DNA from: Brachionus rotundiformis
Lineage: Eukaryota; Rotifera; Eurotatoria; Ploima; Brachionidae
Direction of reading: 5' to 3'
DNA length: 64,000 bases
NCBI GenBank assembly: GCA_016802295.1
Contig: JAESIW010000138.1
Location: 1,001,904-1,065,903 of the forward strand
The notes beneath the pieces were generated by a model. The model ran no database searches, was not told the DNA's origin, and worked only from the letters and a program-made list of their open reading frames with translations. This document shows, one piece after another, positions 57,357-64,000 of this stretch. Each line of letters starts with the position of its first letter. Position 1 is the stretch's first letter. The position numbers and the translations under genes are program-made.

Positions 57357-58325
57357 ATCAAGGTTCAGTATTAGGACCTCTATTATTTTTGATATTTATA
57401 AACGATCTTTCGACTCGTTTAGTTAATAAATGTGAAAAATATGCCGATGATACTAAAGTTTTGTCTGTAATTAAAAGCTCCCAGGACAATCTCGTACTTC
57501 AAAAAGATATAGACTCAATTTCAAGCTGGTCACTTACTTCGGCTTTGGAATTGAATATTGAAAAATGTAATGTAATGCATGTTGGCTCAAAAAATCCTGT
57601 GTTTAACTATACCATTTTTAGCAGATACGGTACAAAGAATTTATCTAAAACAATTCTCGAAAAAGATTTAGGTGTATATATTCAAAGTGACTTGAAATGG
57701 ACTAACCAAGTAAAATATTGCACGAGTCGAGGAAATCGTATTTTAGCTATGATTAGAAAAAGTTTCAGAAATTTAAACATTGATACATTGAGAATGCTCT
57801 ACACAGCACTGGTTAGACCTCATTTAGAGTTTGCCATTAGTTCATGGTGTCCATTTCTTGAAAAAGATATTTTTGAAATCGAGAAAGTACAAAGAAGAAT
57901 GACAAAAATAATCCCTTCACTTCGAAAATTTGACTACTCTAAAAGACTTGAAATACTAAATTTAACTGATCTCAAAGTTAGAAGGATGAGAGGAGACTCA
58001 ATCCAACTTTGTAAAGTTATTAAAAGATACGAAATTATCAATTTTGAAAATGGTATTAATTTTTCTCGAAACCAGTCGTATAGCTTAAGAAGACATGACA
58101 AATGTATAGTTAGAGAAGATGTGAAAAGTTGCATGCAACGATATCATTTTTTAACAAATCGAGTAGTTAATGTCTGGAATAGTCTACCTCAGTACATCGT
58201 CAATTCCGAATCAATCATTAATTTCAAAATTAACCTGGACAAATGGCTCAAGAAACAGTCTAATTTACTGTCATAGCTTCGAAGAAGCTTAACCCAATAG
58301 GGTCGCAGTATTATTTACTACTACT
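57357..58325 (+). mobile_element. 5'-truncated LINE (CR1/Jockey-like), RT C-terminal half
   Basis: An open frame runs from within the RT palm (QGSVLGPLLFLIFINDL) through the catalytic KYADDTK and WSLTSALELNIEKCNVMH. It continues through DLGVYIQSDLKW, the thumb block LYTALVRPHLEFAISSWCPF, EKVQRRMTKI and VVNVWNSLPQYIVNS to a stop at 58274-58276. There is no endonuclease or upstream RT, so this is a typical 5'-truncated insertion. The 3' UTR is only about 50 bases: AAGCTTAACCCAATAGGGTC, then a (TAC)n/(TAT)n microsatellite tail. No convincing target-site duplication was found. The surviving ORF has no stops, so the insertion is younger than the relics at 6890, 22795 and 48995. Confidence 0.9.
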
Positions 58326-58601
58326 ACTATTATTTTAAAAATAACATCTTTGACATATGAATCTTTGACGTTTTGGCTATGAAATACTTCGTTAAAAGTT
58401 GTAGAATTTTTTCTTGTTTTTCTTTGGTCATTGATCCAGAAATACAAAACTTTACCGAGAATTAAATAAATAAACAAGATAAAATAAAATTAATAATTTA
58501 TTTAATTGTTTAATAATAATAAAAATCTTATATGTACATTAATTACAAAGAATAAATTTACACTTGATTAGAAAAAAATTAAACAAAAAGAAAAACGAGT
58601 C
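58277..58601. other. spacer between LINE and lectin-type receptor
   Basis: About 325 bases containing the LINE 3' UTR/microsatellite (to about 58335) and the 3' UTR of the leftward receptor gene. Nothing more. Confidence 0.4.
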
Positions 58602-60782
58602 TTAAATGGCTGAAACTCCGCTTGAGCTTGACGAGAACGTAATTAGGGGCTGATTGGTGGAGCCGCTTGAAGAAGCTGGCGACAATTCCCCATAAACCAC
58701 ACACGAATATTGTTCTTGTTCGTTTAGCTTGACCTGTTGTTGATGCTGTTGAGGCTGTAACTGTTTGAGTAGTACAACTGTGGGATTAATGGGCACTGGC
58801 CGAACTGCTGTCATATAATTTGAACTAATGGTGCCGCACGGCATCACAACCATAGACTCGAACGGATGCATGCGATTAATTGGATTATATTCGGCATAAT
58901 TGTTCCACTGATTGCTTTGTTTGTTCAAAGTCTCGTAATAGTGGTGATTAGGCGGCTTGTTAGAGCTATAGGCCAATTCGGAGCCACTCGATGACAGCGA
59001 CTCGCACGCTGACATGTGCTCTAAGTCGAATGGCGGCACTTTGGCATACGAGTCAACACTCGACGTGAACGTACGATTAGCCGACTTGTTCGATCTGGAT
59101 ATCGTACTTGATCGATACGTTTGTTGGTCAACATCGCTGCTTTTTTTCTCATAATAGCCTTTTATCTTTTTGCTCAAATAATTCCACAAACAGAATACGT
59201 TTATTGCAATGAGGACTGTTGACACGCCACAAGCAACGCCAATAATAAGGACCAAATCGTGGCCAAACGACGAGTCTGCTTTGTCTTTGGTAGAGTGGTC
59301 TTTGAGCGCTATCTTATAAGTAGGAGTAATTGGCAGATACTCTTGGACAGTTATTATGTTGTGAGCTTTGCTCGAGCTTGAAGACATTGTTGTTGTTGGT
59401 GTCCGCTTGGTTGGTCTCTGAGTATTTTTGATTGAATTTGAGTGCGGGCTTTTTCTGCTAGTGGTTTCTGAGTTGAGAGACGAGGAGGAAAAAATGCTCG
59501 ACGAAGCGCCACACGCGACCCTGATGAGCCTGTTTCCGGTGTTATCGCTTAGGCCGGCGATCAGCTTCTCTCTTTGCTTGGTCACTAACGGCTCGAACTC
59601 GCACACAAACGCGTGTTTCTCTGTGCACGACTCCTCGGACCAGGCATTCGAAGTTTTTGTGTAGCACTTGGATTCGTTGTGTCTACGAGACCAGTAGCTG
59701 ACACCCTGGGCCAAAAAGGGCTCTATTCTGAGGTCGTCGACGAAGTCTTTGATCGAAACGATGCGGCCGTTGAGCGATGCGCACGACTTGGACGCCTCGA
59801 ACCAGTCGAGACGGTAGGAGTTTTGTTCGTTATCGCCGAACAGCTTGATGCACTTGTTCGTAGCGAATCGTGTCGAGCTAAACGGGCAGTAGGTCTCGGG
59901 CTGTGTAGATACCTTGATCAAAAATCCTCGCCTCGTAATCACATCGTCCGATCTAAAGTCCAGACTAAACTTGGAGCCCGTCGAGTACACTTCTTTGAAG
60001 CGCTTTTGCTGTCCGCACATCGACAGTTCTTTCTGGCCCGATTTGATCCTAAAATAGTCTTTTTGGCACACATCGCCAATGCTCTCTTCCACATCGAACT
60101 CATAGCTTCTGAATACCAGATTCATTTGGGACCTGGTGTGCCCGCTTGGCTCCGTATTCGAATCTATTTTGACATATTCCATTTTGCAGCTGCAATTGTT
60201 CAAGTAATTTTTGTACTCGGTGGGATACTCGGGGCTGGTTAGATAGAAAGAGCCGAATCTGGACAACGAGCTGGATTTGGAGCTCTTGGCAAAGCTCGAG
60301 TCTATGATAAACGTTTCGTCGTTTGAGCATATGTCTATTTTTTGGCTGCCTGGTATGCACTCGTATGCGATGGACACGTAGTCTGAGTTGTTTTTGCACG
60401 AGTGCAGGAATTGGGCGTCGAGAGCAATGTCGCACGAGTTCAGGCCATTGCATTGGTTGGCTATGTAGTCGACAGTTACTTGACAGTCGGTGTGAGACGG
60501 GCTACAGGTGTCGCCCGGTGCCGCAGCCGCGCTCACGCCGTACTTTGTTTGCCCAATGAACAAAAAGTCATTCACATTGGCACACTTTAGCCGAAGCTTG
60601 TTGCCACTCTGGCCCATTTCATTCTCATAGAATATGTCACGTTCGAAATCCTCGATGATCGAGTTGTACTCGCCGGCGTCTATGTTGTGGTTAAACGCGG
60701 ACAAGTGACGCGTACACTTGGTCTGGTATCTCCAGCCAAACACCAAATTTATTTGTATCACCAAAGACAACACCTTAATCAT
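58602..60782 (-). CDS. transmembrane receptor: RBL/SUEL lectin + CUB + C-type lectin-like, ITIM-like tail
   Basis: Intronless 726-residue type I membrane protein. A signal peptide spans residues 1 to about 16. A Cys-rich galactose-binding (SUEL/RBL) lectin domain (about 58-143) has CANVNDFLFIG and CNGLNSCDIA. A CUB domain (about 180-296) follows, with YLTSPEYPTEYKN and a YFRIKSG strand. A C-type lectin-like domain (about 297-400) keeps WFEASKSCASLNGRIVSI and HAFVCEFEP. Its calcium/sugar site looks lost: no EPN or QPD, and WSEESC replaces WND. A Ser/Thr-rich stalk (about 420-500), a TM helix (about 508-532) and a basic, Ser/Tyr/Gln-rich cytoplasmic tail of about 190 residues complete it. The tail includes VVYGEL, an ITIM-type V-x-Y-x-x-L around Tyr697. 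Its codons are noticeably richer in GC than the flanks. Extracellular recognition and signalling are inference. Confidence 0.88.
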   Translation of the reverse strand: MIKVLSLVIQINLVFGWRYQTKCTRHLSAFNHNIDAGEYNSIIEDFERDIFYENEMGQSGNKLRLKCANVNDFLFIGQTKYGVSAAAAPGDTCSPSHTDCQVTVDYIANQCNGLNSCDIALDAQFLHSCKNNSDYVSIAYECIPGSQKIDICSNDETFIIDSSFAKSSKSSSLSRFGSFYLTSPEYPTEYKNYLNNCSCKMEYVKIDSNTEPSGHTRSQMNLVFRSYEFDVEESIGDVCQKDYFRIKSGQKELSMCGQQKRFKEVYSTGSKFSLDFRSDDVITRRGFLIKVSTQPETYCPFSSTRFATNKCIKLFGDNEQNSYRLDWFEASKSCASLNGRIVSIKDFVDDLRIEPFLAQGVSYWSRRHNESKCYTKTSNAWSEESCTEKHAFVCEFEPLVTKQREKLIAGLSDNTGNRLIRVACGASSSIFSSSSLNSETTSRKSPHSNSIKNTQRPTKRTPTTTMSSSSSKAHNIITVQEYLPITPTYKIALKDHSTKDKADSSFGHDLVLIIGVACGVSTVLIAINVFCLWNYLSKKIKGYYEKKSSDVDQQTYRSSTISRSNKSANRTFTSSVDSYAKVPPFDLEHMSACESLSSSGSELAYSSNKPPNHHYYETLNKQSNQWNNYAEYNPINRMHPFESMVVMPCGTISSNYMTAVRPVPINPTVVLLKQLQPQQHQQQVKLNEQEQYSCVVYGELSPASSSGSTNQPLITFSSSSSGVSAI

Positions 60783-63700
60783 TTTATCTTATTCTATTGT
60801 CTTTTTTTTAATATTTCATCTATTTATATTTCTGAATAAAATAAATAAAAGAAAATTTATAAACAAACTGTTAATAAAATACGTGTTAAACGCAAAAGCT
60901 GTAAAATAATAAAGTTCTGTTACTCTCATGGAGAGAGAGAGAGAAAAAGAGAGTTAAAGTTAAATATAGATATTTTACTAATCCAATTGAAATAAAAGCA
61001 AAAAGGTGAGTTAATAGGTTTTGGTTGTTTACAGGCCAACTGACATTTATGAACATATTGAAAATTTGGCATAGAATTGTTCCAAATTGATTAATTTAAT
61101 TACTTATTAGGCTGGACTGTGAACTAAACTATTAGCCTAGTCAATAAATCATGCTATTCGCTAATCGATTATCATTGATTTTCGAGTTGTTTTCTACGAT
61201 AGACTTTATCTTTCAGTAGCTAAATATTTTAATAGATTAATCAGTTGCAATATCTATCATTGCAATGTCTACAAACTGAGTCTTTCAATTATCTATTTTA
61301 TTCACCAGACAGATAATAGATATCTGTATCTTGACTAGATTGAATGAACTAGGAATGTCGTCCTTGCAGATAAAGCTCTTACTAATAAACTCTTCAATCT
61401 ACATTGTATATTTGCTGCCAGTGGTTCAGCACTGGTTCATTACTTTTCACAAATGACAAACACAAATGGCACTGTTAGAGCCTAATTTGAAGCACTCTCT
61501 ATAATTTAATTTCTCTAGTACTTTAGTGCTTTGCTGCAGTTTTACTTATCTGTTATAAAGTGACTAGTTTTGCTGATAGTGTGGCCTTAATAAGACTTGT
61601 CAATGAATACAATTCCTTATTTAACTCAAGAGAAATATCTAACGTTGCAACTCCATTGTGTAGTCTTTACCTAACTATTGACAATTCACCTAAAATTACA
61701 AATTTATTTTTCTTGATACTTTTTTTTCCTATTTCCTTTATCTAATCTTATACTTCTTTGTTTCAATCTTATATCATACTTCCCTTACTATCGAATGACT
61801 ATGTAACTAACCACCTTGGAAAAATTATTATTATTGTATCCAACTGACTTTTTATTCTAGTCTTTTTTTTTTACTAAAGTAGCTCTAGCTCGACTAGTTT
61901 TACTTAAAAAAATAGTAAAGAAATTCCGAATAAAGTTTATTTAACAAAAAAGCTTATCTTTTATTTTTTAACTTAGAAGAATCCCTAGGTAAGCAACTGA
62001 ATATCTCTGGTCAGGCAACATACTCAGAAAAAGAGGACTGGTCGATTGACTAAATTAAACCGACAAGTCATCAATTGGATCTGTTTCGGACTACTTTCTA
62101 CCTAAACCAAGCTCATTTTGAAGTACTTTTTTGGTAGTTTGATATTCGGCCTATTTTAAAATTTAGATGTGGTAAACTTTTTCCAACATGTAACATCACA
62201 CATCTTTTATGAACTGGCTAATTTAAATAGAACATTAAATTCACTCTGACATGTTCTGGGATACCAATTTATCTATTCCAGTCAAAAAAAAAACACTCTA
62301 AACAATTTATAAAAAAATGCTCTCTTCAGTCTAATTTCAAATAAAACTAATTAATTTAAAATTAGGTACTAATGTAGAATGATGAATCATAAAAACCGAC
62401 CATATGTTAACATACTAGACCATAGGCTATTAATGCTACTGTCTGATAGATTCTTGAAAATATCGGGACGCTAATATCATTCATCATTGCCATGTTAGCT
62501 AGTTAATCTATGAGTATAAAAAATCAGTTTTTATCATTAAAGCGCCAGGAGAAACGCCACAATAAGCTCTATTCCATGCCTAGCAACTGGTTATTCTCAC
62601 TAATTTTAACTTTTTTTGATATAATACTCAACAAAAATAATTGAGAAAGCTCTAGTCCAGGTTGTTAAGCTACTTATTCACTAATACTTAATAAAAATAT
62701 ATTTATATTTACCTTTTTTTTATAAATAAATAAAAAAAGAGAGCTATTTGAATAGTATTAGTATTTTTGTTAGATTTAAATGTGACCAGCAGATTTGAGC
62801 ATGGTTTCACATGAATTGTTTACAAAAACATCCATTCAAACCTCAAATTACATAAGCAAAACATGTCCTGCTTAAATATTCACCTTTATTATTAGTTTTT
62901 TTTGTAAAACAAACAGAACCGAATGGGTCTGATTATAAATATTCAAATATTTGACATTTATAGAATCTGACTACTTTTCATCGTTAACGATTACATGCTA
63001 AAATTTTTATTACTTTTTATTTTTTTAAATAAAGTCTTTTAACGATTGTTTAATGGCTTTTACTAGTCAAATATTTGATTATTCCAAATTGATTTTTCAT
63101 ATCAGGAAATAAATGAAAAAACGATTTTTATTTAATTTTTTTTTTCATTCTTTCTCTCTCTCTTTCTCATTGTAATTAACAAACGTTCTAATTTATTCGC
63201 TTAAACGAGCAGTCAAGTGACAGCTCGCATTCAGCCACGCATGTACACAGCTCTCGATTGGAATTTTATCTATAAATCTTAACTATTTGTTTATCATTTT
63301 AAAAGCATGTTTTTTTTTGTACATATAAAAAGTTAATTTTTCTATATGCGGAGGAAATCTTAAAAATTGCTTCTGAAATCTTTGACTTATTTGCTTAATT
63401 TAACAAACTAATGAAAATTACATATCGATCAGAAATTCGAAACCTGACCCCAAGTAGAAATAAATATTTGCTAGCAGGTCTTGTGTCGTCTTTATTAATG
63501 AACTTCATTTGATCCCTTATTTTTTAATTAGAACCTGAGAGAGCTGACATGCTGGGCCGATAAGTTGAGGTAATCTCGTTTTCTCGAGTACTCTCAAATG
63601 TTTAATGTGCGCGTATAATAAAAAAAAATAAAGTCAAAAATTTAATTAAACAAATTAAATTTCTTTTCTCGAACATGCCCCGGGCTGGGGTAATTAATCG

Positions 63701-64000
63701 AAATTTTATGACAGCCATGGCTAAATTATTTTTCTAATTTTATTGTCTAAATAAAATCATCTCCCAAAAGTAATAAGTTGCAGAATTTTTTATTTGCCTA
63801 CCTTTCTTGTTCTAAATAGCTTAAATTTTTGGCGATGATTGATTAATGCCATGGCCGACAACATAGCCACAATAAAACAGACTTTTGTGTGCTAGATCAA
63901 TTAAGATATGTATCTACTCCACAGTGGGCTTATTTTAAAACAAATCTCATGCCGATTCCTACAATGTAAAACAACAACATCAACAAAAATAATTCATATA
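60783..64000. other. long gene-free region at the right edge
   Basis: About 3.2 kb upstream of the receptor start. It should hold its promoter and 5' UTR. Content is AT-rich with a GA-repeat near 60931 and occasional mixed stretches (for example 62000-62160 and 63180-63260). I see no gene, tRNA, inverted repeat or recognisable retroelement on either strand; a distant exon of a gene beyond the edge cannot be excluded. Confidence 0.5.
60931..60954 (+). repeat. GA-rich microsatellite
   Basis: GAGAGAGAGAGAGA followed by AAAAAGAGAG, a short purine-only tract about 150 bases upstream of the receptor start. It could act as a GAGA-type promoter element, but this is only a possibility. Confidence 0.75.

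Noticed and set aside
59613..60242. 209-codon rightward open frame inside the lectin-receptor gene
   Set aside because: It is antisense to a signal-peptide, multi-domain gene with clear homology and has no recognisable domain; the GC-richer codons of the true gene keep the opposite frame open.
61560..61745. 61-codon rightward frame in the right-hand gene-free region
   Set aside because: Short, without an ATG-based start or recognised motif; expected by chance in 3 kb.

Overview
This is nuclear DNA of a small-genomed, very AT-rich animal. Every multi-exon gene is interrupted by spliceosomal GT-AG introns, most only about 45-70 bases long, and the gene set is metazoan: OTUD4, GCC2, SLC18B1, ARMC8, PABPN1-type RNA-binding protein, (6-4) photolyase, kinesin-3, ABCC transporters, AGPAT acyltransferases, rhodopsin-type GPCRs and an RBL/CUB/C-type-lectin receptor. 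A monogonont rotifer such as Brachionus is my best guess from base composition, intron size and the divergent GPCRs. That is inference; no marker in the window proves it. The evidence is protein-family recognition plus hand-checked splice junctions.

Layout. 1-5558 (-): MRP/ABCC transporter, running off the left edge. 5960-7986: a small orphan ORF, three identical tRNA-Gln(CTG) genes and a broken LINE reverse-transcriptase relic. 7987-9393 (-): Asn/Ser-rich orphan protein. 9970-13577 (-): OTUD4-like deubiquitinase. 14519-14590 (+): tRNA-Ala(TGC). 15439-19137 (+): GCC2 golgin with C-terminal GRIP domain. 19433-21270 (+): SLC18B1-like MFS transporter. 21.3-24.1 kb: repeat-rich gap holding a foldback element, AT-hook coding debris, a decayed LINE and a possible DNA-transposon relic. 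24104-25213 (-): PABPN1-like RRM protein. 26346-28028 (+): intronless (6-4) photolyase. 28366-37626 (-): three intronless, paralogous, non-canonical GPCRs with a kinesin-3 gene (30387-34452) between the first and second. 38599-41758 (-): ARMC8. 42551-48142 (-): a second, complete ABCC transporter paralogous to the first. 49416-50051 (-): small membrane protein with a PPxY motif. 51639-55077 (+): tandem pair of AGPAT3/4/5-like lysophosphatidate acyltransferases. 57357-58325 (+): 5'-truncated LINE. 58602-60782 (-): intronless RBL-CUB-CTLD receptor. 60783-64000: no gene seen.

The genes do not form a pathway or operon. They are ordinary housekeeping and membrane genes, with three local duplications (ABCC, GPCR, AGPAT) and scattered retroelement debris. 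I found no unmistakable new system. The most unusual signals are a kinesin-3 whose C-terminus is a CaaX-type farnesylation motif (CVLS), a lectin-type receptor with an ITIM-like tail motif, and a GPCR cluster lacking both DRY and NPxxY.
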